Assembly: GCA_043746555.1 (NCBI GenBank)
Contig: JAYTQU010000386.1
Location: forward strand, 1-9,801
Direction: 5' to 3'
Origin: CAZQYC01 sp043746555
GTDB taxonomy: Bacteria > Pseudomonadota > Gammaproteobacteria > Steroidobacterales > Steroidobacteraceae
Length of the DNA: 9,801 nucleotides
Part shown: one piece after another, positions 1-6,557 of the stretch
How positions within the stretch are numbered: position 1 is the stretch's first letter
Layout: each line of letters starts with the position of its first letter
Translations under genes and position numbers: made by a program
The notes under the pieces: generated by a model
Told to the model about the DNA's origin: nothing
The model's database searches: none
The model's input: the letters and a program-made list of their open reading frames with translations, nothing else

Positions 1-254
1 CGGTTTGCAGAGACAAAATGAGTGCGCGCATCGTCGTCATAATGATGTGCGACTGCAATCGTGGCGATCGCGCCGCCAAAATACAGCCAGTCGTCACGAT
101 CCCAGCGTAACGGCGCGGTGACGTAGAGCTTGGCATCCTCCAGAACCGCGGCAACTTCGCCTGCTTCGCTTCGGTTTGCAGCGCAGGCCATAACGACGAG
201 TAACAAACAGCCAGCCGTATGACCGAAAAAACGACGGAAGATCATGGATTTCAT
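1..254 (-). CDS. PAP2-family (phosphatidic acid phosphatase type 2) phosphatase-like protein, N-terminal fragment
   Basis: Only the first 84 codons are in the window; the gene continues past base 1. The product starts MKSMIFRRFFGHTAG, a basic N-terminus followed by a hydrophobic stretch (about residues 13-26), so it is exported. Cys24 in the context VMAC could be a weak lipobox; otherwise a type I site near residues 26-31 is likely. After the signal comes DAKLYVTAPLRWDRDDW (residues 40-56) and then a hydrophobic segment leading to HHYDDDAR. This D-x-x-x-Y-x-T-x-P...W...D layout is what I know from the N-terminal region of periplasmic or membrane PAP2 phosphatases; the catalytic histidine motifs would lie outside the window. 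The ATG at 252-254 was chosen as the first start; an in-frame ATG at 243-245 is an alternative. No clear Shine-Dalgarno sequence is visible. It is transcribed divergently from the DUF4337 gene. Family assignment is moderate because the catalytic part is missing. Confidence 0.6.
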   Translation of the reverse strand, partial: MKSMIFRRFFGHTAGCLLLVVMACAANRSEAGEVAAVLEDAKLYVTAPLRWDRDDWLYFGGAIATIAVAHHYDDDARTHFVSAN

Positions 255-297
255 CGGCGCGTTGAACTCTTTTGGGCGATGTGCGGATGGCGCGATT

Positions 298-305
298 AGT
301 ATAAT
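298..305. promoter_or_regulatory. Overlapping divergent -10 elements
   Basis: Bases 300-305 on the plus strand read TATAAT, a perfect sigma-70 -10 hexamer, 58 bases before the GTG of the DUF4337 gene. The same bases on the minus strand (303 down to 298) read TATACT, a five-of-six match facing the PAP2-like gene. Neither has a convincing -35 box at 16-18 bp. Back-to-back use of one AT-rich core by two divergent genes is an inference from the sequence. Confidence 0.4.
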
Positions 306-310
306 TGGAG

Positions 311-326
311 TCCGGCGGTTGCCGGA
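311..326 (+). other. Perfect 6-bp stem-loop near the predicted 5' end of the DUF4337-glnE mRNA
   Basis: TCCGGC, GGTT, GCCGGA form a perfect 6-bp GC-rich stem with a 4-base loop. It starts six bases after the TATAAT hexamer, so a transcript from that promoter would begin at or just before the stem. A 5'-terminal hairpin of this kind can protect an mRNA from 5'-end-dependent decay. It has no T-run and lies upstream of both divergent genes, so it is not read as a terminator. Confidence 0.4.
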
Positions 327-349
327 GACAATTTACCCCAATCATCCTT

Positions 350-354
350 AGGAG
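350..354 (+). promoter_or_regulatory. Shine-Dalgarno site that fixes the GTG start of the DUF4337 gene
   Basis: AGGAG sits eight bases before the GTG at 363-365. No other start codon in this frame lies near, and the next methionine is residue 141, so this site decides the start. Confidence 0.75.
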
Positions 355-362
355 ATCATTTT

Positions 363-932
363 GTGGCTGAAATCGAAATTCATCACGGGCACGATCATGG
401 CGAAGACGATTCCTTCGGTAAGATCGTTGGCGTGATTGTCGGCTTAATCGGCATCGTCTTGGCGGCCGTTACCATCTCATCGCATCGCGCCCACACGGCG
501 GCGGTGATTTCTCGCACCGATGTCAACGATCAGTGGGCGTACTTTCAGTCGAAGAAAGTTCGCGAGCATGCACTGGAAATCGCGATAACGACGCTGACCG
601 TTTTGGCGCCCGATTCGCCGAGGATCAAAGAACCGATCGAGAACTACGCCAAGACGCGGGATAAATATAATCTCGACATTAAAGACATCGAAGAAAAGGC
701 TCACAAAGCGGAAGAGGCAACGGAACACGCCGAACATCAGGCACTGCGCTTCGATTTAGGCGAGGGTTTGTTGGAGCTTGGGATGGTGTTGTCATCGCTC
801 TATTTCCTGTCTAAGCGCAAGATCTTTCCGTACATAGGGCTCAGCGCGGCGGCGTTGGGTGCAATCATCGGCGTCAGCGGTTATGACGTGGTGAACAATG
901 TATTCCTCGGCATGGTTTGGCACTTCGCGTAA
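363..932 (+). CDS. DUF4337 family inner-membrane protein
   Basis: A 189-residue protein of unknown function, initiated at GTG behind a strong AGGAG. The N-terminus is rich in histidine and acidic residues (HHGHDHGEDD, residues 7-16). A transmembrane segment follows at about 21-39. The soluble middle holds NDQWAYFQSKKVREH (residues 55-69), which resembles the conserved NDxWxxYQxK core of DUF4337 proteins. Residues 85-127 are highly charged and look like a coiled coil. Two more hydrophobic helices lie near 132-149 and 154-173. The layout (one membrane helix, a periplasmic or cytoplasmic coiled coil, two C-terminal helices) fits the family. The His/Asp-rich leader could bind a metal, but that is only inference. 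glnE starts 18 bases after the stop, so the two genes are probably co-transcribed. No enzymatic motif is visible and I do not assign a function. Confidence 0.8.
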   Translation: MAEIEIHHGHDHGEDDSFGKIVGVIVGLIGIVLAAVTISSHRAHTAAVISRTDVNDQWAYFQSKKVREHALEIAITTLTVLAPDSPRIKEPIENYAKTRDKYNLDIKDIEEKAHKAEEATEHAEHQALRFDLGEGLLELGMVLSSLYFLSKRKIFPYIGLSAAALGAIIGVSGYDVVNNVFLGMVWHFA

Positions 933-950
933 TTAGATTTTGCTGATTTC

Positions 951-3875
951 ATGAAATTTGCCGATCACGCGTCTTCATCGGTTGTTGCAGCCGCGAAAAT
1001 CGATGAGCGCGTCAGCGCCGCTCGCGCCGAGCAACCCGAACAATGGCAGCGGATATTCGACGACGAGCGCATAGCCGTAACGCTTTCGATGGTGTTTGCT
1101 TGTAGCGAGTTCGTAGCCGGAGCGTGTCTGCGCAATCCGGATCTACTCTGCACATTGATCGATTCGAGTGAATTGTTCAGCGCAATGGACATCGATTCGT
1201 TGCGCATAAGGCTATCAAGCGCCGCGCCATCGGAAAGCGACGATGCTGAACTACTCGCCTCGCTACGTCGGTTCCGCTGCCGACACATGGTTCGCATCGC
1301 GTGGCGCGATCTGGCCGGTTGGACCGACACGCGCGCAACGCTGCTCGATCTATCGAATCTCGCCGATGTTTGTATCGAATTTGCGCATGAGCGCGCGCAT
1401 AGAGAACTGATCGCCCGGCACGGCATCCCCTTCGGTACCGAAAGCAGCGCACCGCAATCGCTCGTGGTTCTCGGCATGGGCAAGCTCGGCGGTCGCGAAC
1501 TCAATTATTCGTCCGACATCGATCTCATCTTTCTGTATCCCGAAGACGGCGAGACGCGAACGCAATCCCAAAATCAACGAGTCATCGAGAACGCTGAATT
1601 CTTTTTGCGCCTCGGGCAGAGAATTATTCAACTGCTTGCGAACAAAACCGCCGATGGATTTGTCTATCGCGTCGATATGCGCCTGCGGCCGTTCGGCGAT
1701 AGCGGTCGCATGGCGATCAGTTTCGACGGTTTCGAAGACTACTTGCAGCAACACGGTCGCGATTGGGAACGTTATGCCTACGTCAAGGCGCGACCCGTTA
1801 TTCATGTCGCGATCAATCGAGCGCAGCACAAGTCGCTCTACGACAACATTATTCGACCGTTTGTGTATCGACGCTATCTCGACTTCGGCGTCTTCGACTC
1901 GTTGCGTGAGATGAAAGCGATGATCGCCCGCGAAGTGGCGCGACGCGAACTGCAAGACAACGTGAAGCTCGGGCCAGGCGGCATCCGCGAAGTCGAGTTT
2001 ATCGTGCAGGCGTTTCAATTGATTCGCGGCGGCAGCGATCGACGCCTGCAAACTCGTGAGCTCGGTGTTGCGTTGCCGCTGCTTGCCGGACAGAAACTAC
2101 TGCCGCTTGAGGCGGTGAACGAGTTGTGGGCGGCTTATTTATTTCTGCGGCGATTGGAAAACAGATTGCAGGAATGGAATGACGAACAAACGCATCAATT
2201 GCCGGAAGACGAAGCGGCCCGGGCGAGGCTTGCCATGGCGATGGAGAAAACCGATTGGTCATCGCTGCGTATTGCAATCGACGAGCAACGCGCCATCGTC
2301 GCGCGGCATTTCGCGAATGTCGTGTTTCGTCCCATGGATCGCGAGAGCGAGGCGCTCGCGGCTGACGAATTCGTTCTCGACTTCGAGCACGAGGAAATCG
2401 TCACGCACTTGAACGCGATTGGAGTGCGGGCTGCGAATGAGTGTGCGGTGCAACTCGAAGCGTTGCGCGATAGCGGCTATCACCGGCGTCTCGATGAGAC
2501 GGGACGGCGTCGATTGCACTTGCTTTTGCCGCGATTGTTGTCATTGCTTGCCGCTCAGACAAATCCCGATGTTGCGCTTGCCCGGATTTTGCGGATCTTG
2601 GAGATGATTGGCGGGCGCACCGTGTATCTCGCGCTGCTTTACGAAAACGAAATCGCCTTACGACGATTGGTTGAACTTTGCGCGCGCAGTGGTTTTCTCG
2701 CCGAACAGATCGCGTCGTTGCCGTTGTTGCTCGATGAGTTGATCGATGCGCGTCTCTTCGAGACGACGCCAACGCGCGCGGAATTTGCGGACGAATTAAG
2801 CGTACGCATGGAATCGGCGCGCTTTGACGATGAGGAGGCGCAAATCGAAGCGCTATGTCATTTTCAACGCGCGGCAATGTTTCGCATTGCAGTGGCCGAT
2901 TTCAGCGGTCAGTTACCGTTGATGAAGATTTCCGATCGACTCACCGATCTCGCGGAGCTCATTGTTAACGAAGCGCTCACGATGGCGTGGACACAAATCG
3001 TGGAGCGTCACGGCGCGCCGCGATGCGGAGTGAGTTCGGCATTGTTGCGTGACGCGCAGGTAATCGTGGTCGCGTACGGAAAGTTTGGCGGTATCGAGTT
3101 GGGGTACGGTTCCGATTTGGATTTGGTGTTTCTACACGATTCCAGCGGCGAAGTGCAGATGACTAACGGACCGCAGATCGTGGAGAACTCGGTGTTCTTT
3201 GCACGCCTCGGTCAACGTCTTGTTCATTTGCTCACCACCTATACGCGAGCGGGGCGATTGTACGAAGTCGATATTCGCCTACGGCCGAGCGGCAAAGGGG
3301 GACTGCTGGTGCAAACACTAAATGCCTTCGAGAAGTATCAGCGTAACGAGGCGTGGACCTGGGAGCATCAAGCGCTGCTGCGCGCGCGAGCGGTCGCGGG
3401 CGATAAAGAATTGAGCGCGGCTTTCGAACGCGTAAGGCTCGACTTGTTACGTCACGCCATTCGTCGCGATAAGTTGCGCGATGAGGTGCGCCACATGCGC
3501 GAACGAATGCGCAAGGAATTGTCGAAGGCGAAACGAGGACAATTCGATTTGAAACAAGATGCGGGCGGTATCGCCGACCTCGAATTCCTCACGCAGTACT
3601 GGATACTAAAGTGGTGCGATCGGTATCCGCCGATAGCCACGTTTTCCGACAACATTCGTCAGTTGGAAAGTTTGGCGTCGGGAAATTTAGTTTCACAGAA
3701 GACAGTGGACTTCCTCACCGCAACCTACCGCAAGTATCGTCACCGCATGCATCATTTGTCGCTCGACGGCGGTGACGATGTGATTTCCGATACGGAGTTC
3801 GTCGATGAGCGACAAAGGCTCATCGAATTGTGGAATGCGGAAATGCGTGAAGGGCGCGAGAGCATGAGAGCATGA
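951..3875 (+). CDS. glnE: Bifunctional glutamine synthetase adenylyltransferase / adenylyl-removing enzyme
   Basis: GlnE adenylylates the conserved tyrosine of glutamine synthetase (GlnA) to switch it off and removes AMP by phosphorolysis to restore it, under control of PII (GlnB) and glutamine, in the cytoplasm. At 974 residues it is close to the E. coli enzyme (946). Two nucleotidyltransferase domains are visible. The N-terminal removase half has LGMGKLGG (174-181) with SSDID (187-191), whose Asp189 and Asp191 match the E. coli removase aspartates. It also has VDMRLRPFG (241-249), GRDWERYA and GPGGIREVEF (341-350). The C-terminal transferase half has AYGKFGG (708-714), GSDLD with Asp722 and Asp724, VDIRLRPSG (773-781), WTWEHQAL (802-809) and DAGGIADLEF (870-879). 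Both active sites look intact. ATG 951 has no obvious Shine-Dalgarno, so translation may be coupled to the DUF4337 gene 18 bases upstream. Oddity: the last five codons (ESMRA) and the stop lie within an 8-bp tandem repeat, so the extreme C-terminus was probably reshaped by it. Confidence 0.97.
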   Translation: MKFADHASSSVVAAAKIDERVSAARAEQPEQWQRIFDDERIAVTLSMVFACSEFVAGACLRNPDLLCTLIDSSELFSAMDIDSLRIRLSSAAPSESDDAELLASLRRFRCRHMVRIAWRDLAGWTDTRATLLDLSNLADVCIEFAHERAHRELIARHGIPFGTESSAPQSLVVLGMGKLGGRELNYSSDIDLIFLYPEDGETRTQSQNQRVIENAEFFLRLGQRIIQLLANKTADGFVYRVDMRLRPFGDSGRMAISFDGFEDYLQQHGRDWERYAYVKARPVIHVAINRAQHKSLYDNIIRPFVYRRYLDFGVFDSLREMKAMIAREVARRELQDNVKLGPGGIREVEFIVQAFQLIRGGSDRRLQTRELGVALPLLAGQKLLPLEAVNELWAAYLFLRRLENRLQEWNDEQTHQLPEDEAARARLAMAMEKTDWSSLRIAIDEQRAIVARHFANVVFRPMDRESEALAADEFVLDFEHEEIVTHLNAIGVRAANECAVQLEALRDSGYHRRLDETGRRRLHLLLPRLLSLLAAQTNPDVALARILRILEMIGGRTVYLALLYENEIALRRLVELCARSGFLAEQIASLPLLLDELIDARLFETTPTRAEFADELSVRMESARFDDEEAQIEALCHFQRAAMFRIAVADFSGQLPLMKISDRLTDLAELIVNEALTMAWTQIVERHGAPRCGVSSALLRDAQVIVVAYGKFGGIELGYGSDLDLVFLHDSSGEVQMTNGPQIVENSVFFARLGQRLVHLLTTYTRAGRLYEVDIRLRPSGKGGLLVQTLNAFEKYQRNEAWTWEHQALLRARAVAGDKELSAAFERVRLDLLRHAIRRDKLRDEVRHMRERMRKELSKAKRGQFDLKQDAGGIADLEFLTQYWILKWCDRYPPIATFSDNIRQLESLASGNLVSQKTVDFLTATYRKYRHRMHHLSLDGGDDVISDTEFVDERQRLIELWNAEMREGRESMRA

Positions 3876-3893
3876 GGGCGTGAGGGCGTGAGG
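3858..3893 (+). repeat. 8-bp tandem repeat overlapping the 3' end of glnE
   Basis: Four and a half 8-bp units: GAGAGCAT twice, then GAGGGCGT twice, then GAGG. The first two units supply glnE codons 970-974, and the unit junction supplies its TGA stop (3873-3875); the rest is intergenic. The change of unit halfway (AGCAT to GGCGT) suggests drift followed by slippage. One inverted unit copy, CTCATGCT, lies at 3917-3924 and could pair with AGCATGAG at 3861-3868 or 3869-3876 to give an 8-bp stem with a long loop. Confidence 0.85.
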
Positions 3894-3926
3894 TTGACAT
3901 CGCGGGCAAAAATTCGCTCATGCTTA

Positions 3927-3966
3927 CTCCCGATCTCCCGATCTCCCGATCTCCCGATCTCCCGAT
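3927..3966 (-). repeat. Five perfect 8-bp tandem repeats at the 3' end of tolC
   Basis: CTCCCGAT occurs five times with no mismatch (on the minus strand, ATCGGGAG five times), ending four bases from the tolC stop. The array sits in the 95-base gap between convergent glnE and tolC. Both arrays in this gap are purine-rich on the strand of the gene they follow and have the same 8-bp period. No canonical hairpin plus T-run terminator is visible in the gap, so the arrays may be slippage products or take part in transcript ends. Confidence 0.9.
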
Positions 3967-3970
3967 CGAA

Positions 3971-5353
3971 CTACTTCAACCAACTATTGATCTCAGCTAC
4001 ATCTTGTTCCGATAGCGTGCCGGCAGCTTGCTTTAATTGCACAACGCTTTGGATGTAGTCGTACTTGCTCTTCAAGTACTGCGTTTGTGTGCTGTACAGA
4101 TTTTGTCGCGATAGCAACACATCCACGGTTGTGCGTGTTCCCACTTCATATCCCGCTTCCGTGGCTTGCAACGCAGTCTGGCTCGATTCGAAAGCTTGCT
4201 TCAATGCTTGGACGCGCGCGATGTTGCTAGCGACGCCGAGATAGTTGTCGCGAGCTCCACGTTCGGTTTCCCGCGACACACGCTCAACTCGTTCACGGGC
4301 CGCGCGATAGGTATATACGGCTTGTCGTACGCGCGATTGCACGGCGCCACCGGAGAATATCGGGACGCTTAGTTGCAAAGACACACTCGTCGTTGTGGTA
4401 TCCGAAGATGATGGAAAATTTTTTCCGGGGGCTGAAGAAGCCGTACTGTCGCCATCGCTGGTCCCTTTGGTGCGCGACCCAACTAAATCAAGCGATGGCA
4501 GATGGCCGGCACGCGCCGCGGAAACGCTTTCACTCGCGATGTCCGCATTGAGTCGTGCAGCTATCAAAGCCAAATTCTGATCCATCGCGGTCGCTACCCA
4601 ACGCTCTTCTGCTGCAGGTTCGGGCGACTTCAACGGCATGTCATCGCCAGGAGCGCTGAGGTTCCCCATGGGTTCGCCGGTGATTTCGCGCAGCAATTCT
4701 TCATTGGTAGATACCGCTCGTTTTGCGCTGATAACATCCGCAGTCGCACGATCGCGCGCCGCACGCGCGTCTTGCACATCGGTAATCGCGACCAATCCCA
4801 CTTCAAAGCGCTTATCGATTTGTTCCAGTTGTCGACCGTAAGCTTCCGCTGCGGCCGTGGTGGCGTCGAGCGTATCTTTTGCCGCCAGCACATTGAAATA
4901 ACTCTGCGTCACGCGCGCGATTAAATCCTGTTTGGCGGCCAGATATGTCGCTTCTGCTTGAGCGACTTGCGAATTGGCGCGTCGCAAGTTGGCCCATTGA
5001 TCCCAATGAAACACCGACTGCTGCAATTGCACGCCCCATTGACGACTGGTTGTGGAAGAATCTGAGCGGCCGCTGCCTGGAATCGGGGTGGTGCCAATCA
5101 AACGAATACCTGAGAAGTCGGTACCGGCATCGGTTTTACCCAGAGAAGCCGAGCCAGCGATGGTCGGAAGTAGAGCCGCCAGCGATTGCGGTTTACCTTC
5201 ACGAGCTGCCAATCGCGTTTGGTCCGCTTCGCGCAGCAATGGATCGCTTTGCTGCGCGCGGTGATACACATCGAGCAAGTTAGCGCCGTAGGTTGGCGCG
5301 GTGGCCGCTGCGGCGAGGATGCAAGTGAGGGCCAGTTTCAAACGATTATTCAT
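3971..5353 (-). CDS. tolC: TolC-family outer-membrane efflux channel
   Basis: A 460-residue outer-membrane channel subunit. TolC trimers form the outer-membrane and periplasmic duct used by type I secretion and by RND, MFS and ABC efflux pumps. Residues 1-24 are a signal peptide (MNNRLKLALTCIL...) with cleavage predicted after Ala24, giving NLLDVYHRA, which aligns with the mature E. coli start ENLLQVYQQA. The two internal structural repeats are clear: RFEVGLVAITDVQDARA (182-198) pairs with GYEVGTRTTVDVLLSRQ (401-417), and SVFHWDQW (113-120) pairs with SVPIFSGG (329-336), the coil-to-strand junctions. A Ser/Gly/Thr-rich insert at 298-322 is probably an exposed loop. The ATG at 5351-5353 was chosen because AAGGA stands seven bases upstream and a signal peptide starts there; a longer reading from 5443 would overlap the rhodanese gene. 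The rhodanese stop is 46 bases upstream, so it is likely the last gene of that operon. Confidence 0.95.
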   Translation of the reverse strand: MNNRLKLALTCILAAAATAPTYGANLLDVYHRAQQSDPLLREADQTRLAAREGKPQSLAALLPTIAGSASLGKTDAGTDFSGIRLIGTTPIPGSGRSDSSTTSRQWGVQLQQSVFHWDQWANLRRANSQVAQAEATYLAAKQDLIARVTQSYFNVLAAKDTLDATTAAAEAYGRQLEQIDKRFEVGLVAITDVQDARAARDRATADVISAKRAVSTNEELLREITGEPMGNLSAPGDDMPLKSPEPAAEERWVATAMDQNLALIAARLNADIASESVSAARAGHLPSLDLVGSRTKGTSDGDSTASSAPGKNFPSSSDTTTTSVSLQLSVPIFSGGAVQSRVRQAVYTYRAARERVERVSRETERGARDNYLGVASNIARVQALKQAFESSQTALQATEAGYEVGTRTTVDVLLSRQNLYSTQTQYLKSKYDYIQSVVQLKQAAGTLSEQDVAEINSWLK

Positions 5354-5360
5354 TTTTGGG

Positions 5361-5365
5361 TCCTT
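5361..5365 (-). promoter_or_regulatory. Shine-Dalgarno site that fixes the tolC start
   Basis: On the minus strand AAGGA lies seven bases before the ATG at 5351-5353. This supports the 460-residue tolC product with its signal peptide over the 30-residue longer open frame. Confidence 0.75.
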
Positions 5366-5399
5366 AGCGCCGGTAGTCGGCAACATCAATTCATCAACA

Positions 5400-5729
5400 T
5401 CAATAAGTCGGAATGCTCGGATCAATGTCTTTCGACCACGCAAGAATTCCGCCGCTCAAATTACTGGCGCGAAAACCTTTAGGTTCGAGGAATTTCGCGA
5501 TATCCAAGCTTCTGCGGCCCGATCGGCACAGCACTACGATCTCGGTATCGCGATTAAGTTCGGCTAAACGATTCGGCACGTCATTCATGGGAATATGCAC
5601 GATCCCCGGAACGCTCGCCACTTTCAATTCCCACTCTTCACGGACATCGAGCAAAGTTAACTTTTCCCCACGGTCGCGGCGCGCAATAAACTCCGCGGGC
5701 GAAACTTCAGGAATGATCGCGCTGCTCAT
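5400..5729 (-). CDS. Single-domain rhodanese-like sulfurtransferase (GlpE/PspE type)
   Basis: A 109-residue cytoplasmic single-domain rhodanese, the normal size for GlpE-like proteins, with no signal peptide. Features of the fold are LLDVREEWE (26-34), with Asp28 and Arg30 at the usual CH2A position. Next is GIVHIPMND (42-50), then the active-site loop CRSGRRS (68-74) with catalytic Cys68 after IVVLC. The C-terminal LSGGILAWSKDID (91-103) is also typical. The intact six-residue loop after Cys68 predicts sulfur transfer (thiosulfate or persulfide) rather than phosphatase-like activity. The physiological sulfur donor and acceptor cannot be read from sequence. It lies between a Pcm-like gene (41-base gap) and tolC (46-base gap) on the same strand, a gene order I recognise from several gammaproteobacteria. 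The start at ATG 5727-5729 lacks a clear Shine-Dalgarno sequence. Confidence 0.92.
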   Translation of the reverse strand: MSSAIIPEVSPAEFIARRDRGEKLTLLDVREEWELKVASVPGIVHIPMNDVPNRLAELNRDTEIVVLCRSGRRSLDIAKFLEPKGFRASNLSGGILAWSKDIDPSIPTY

Positions 5730-5770
5730 GATATTGACAATAGACGCTGAAATTTTCGGAAAGGTTGCAC

Positions 5771-6484
5771 TTAAAAGACAAAAGTCGAGGGGCGTACGGC
5801 GTTGACCAAAGGCTCAAGCACGGTCTCGAATAGTTCCTCGCGGTGCCAGTGGCTTTGGGTAGTACGCGTGATTTTAACGGCTTCCATCGTGGGCGTGGCG
5901 CCGACGACCAAAAACAGTCGGCCACCGACTTTGAGCGCGCGCGCAAAGCGTTGTTCCAACGCTTCGTTGCCCGGCGGAATCGCGGCCGTAACGGCAATGG
6001 CGTCGTATCGATCTTCGTCGGCGAGCAATGTGGCGTCGGCCAGTTCGACTACCACGTTGTTGACGGCTGCGGCATGGACGTTGGCCTTGGCGAGTTCAAC
6101 TAAATCGGAAAACAGTTCCACGCTGCGAATGTTGGCACCCAGCTTGCCCATGCAGGCCGCCAGGAATCCGCTGCCCGCGCCCACGTCCAGAACCTGATCC
6201 GATGGCTGAATCGCCAACGCTTGCAGAATTTTGCCGTCCATTTTGGGTTGCAACATGCACTGGCCGTGGCCAAGTGGGATTTGCGCGTCGGCAAACGCCA
6301 CATGACGATACGCCTCGGGAACAAAGCGTTCGCGTTTCACGGCTTGCAATGCATCCAACACTCGGCTGTCGAGCACCTCCCACGTGCGCAATTGTTGCGC
6401 GATCATCTGATGACGAGCCGCTTCCGTAGCGGCCGATGCGAGGTACTGCTGTTGGTTCATAGCGAGAGGCGGCGAATTGGGCAT
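5771..6484 (-). CDS. Protein-L-isoaspartate O-methyltransferase-like SAM methyltransferase (catalytic motif diverged)
   Basis: Belongs by overall sequence to the protein-L-isoaspartate O-methyltransferase (Pcm) family, which uses SAM to methylate isoaspartyl residues in damaged proteins. With 237 residues (or 229 from the ATG at 6458-6460) it is slightly longer than E. coli Pcm (208). Visible are MIAQQLRTWEVLD (27-39), RERFVPEAYR (51-60), PLGHGQ (70-75), SAM motif I VLDVGAGSGFLAA (98-110), the acidic loop SVELF (121-125) and DAIAVTAAIP (161-170). GGRLFLVVG (187-195) follows. In classical Pcm the segment after GQ is TISQP with the active-site serine (Ser59 in E. coli). Here it is CMLQP, with Leu78 at that serine's place, so true repair activity is doubtful. 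It is first of the Pcm-like / rhodanese / tolC series. Neither candidate ATG has a Shine-Dalgarno, and a short or absent leader is possible. The start is therefore uncertain. Confidence 0.88.
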   Translation of the reverse strand: MPNSPPLAMNQQQYLASAATEAARHQMIAQQLRTWEVLDSRVLDALQAVKRERFVPEAYRHVAFADAQIPLGHGQCMLQPKMDGKILQALAIQPSDQVLDVGAGSGFLAACMGKLGANIRSVELFSDLVELAKANVHAAAVNNVVVELADATLLADEDRYDAIAVTAAIPPGNEALEQRFARALKVGGRLFLVVGATPTMEAVKITRTTQSHWHREELFETVLEPLVNAVRPSTFVF

Positions 6485-6492
6485 GAGCGGGA

Positions 6493-6520
6493 TATAAAAG
6501 CGTACGAAGTTTGCGTGCGC
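6493..6520 (-). terminator. Candidate intrinsic terminator of the MocR-type gene
   Basis: On the minus strand GCGCACG, a 7-base loop and CGTACGC form a 7-bp stem with one mismatch (6520-6500), followed directly by TTTTATAT (6499-6493). It lies about 40 bases after the MocR-type stop codon. The T-run is short and one pair is mismatched, so strength is uncertain. It ends only 9 bases before the furthest ATG of the downstream Pcm-like gene, so that gene's promoter must overlap it or lie inside it. Confidence 0.35.
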
Positions 6521-6557
6521 GAAACAAGCGGCGATTGTACCTGGTCCGCGAGCTCGC

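Noticed and set aside
311..326. The TCCGGC/GCCGGA hairpin as an intrinsic terminator
   Set aside because: It lies upstream of both divergent genes and has no T-run on either strand.
94..345. An 83-codon minus-strand frame near the left edge
   Set aside because: It overlaps, in another frame, the PAP2-like gene, which has a signal peptide and recognisable motifs. This frame is Arg-rich and has no family signal.
1350..2051. A 233-codon open frame on the minus strand within glnE
   Set aside because: It is antisense to conserved GlnE domains and shows no motif. Long antisense frames are expected opposite GC-biased genes.
3858..3966. The 8-bp arrays as a CRISPR
   Set aside because: The units are far too short and contiguous, with no spacers and no cas genes.
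5354..5443. A 30-residue N-terminal extension of tolC starting at 5443
   Set aside because: It would overlap the end of the rhodanese gene and bury the signal peptide, whereas the ATG at 5351-5353 has AAGGA seven bases upstream and begins a clean signal peptide.
6548..6557. The perfect palindrome GCGAGCTCGC right after the MocR-type stop as a terminator
   Set aside because: It leaves no loop for an RNA hairpin and has no T-run. The stem at 6500-6520 with TTTT is the better candidate. It could be a chance palindrome.
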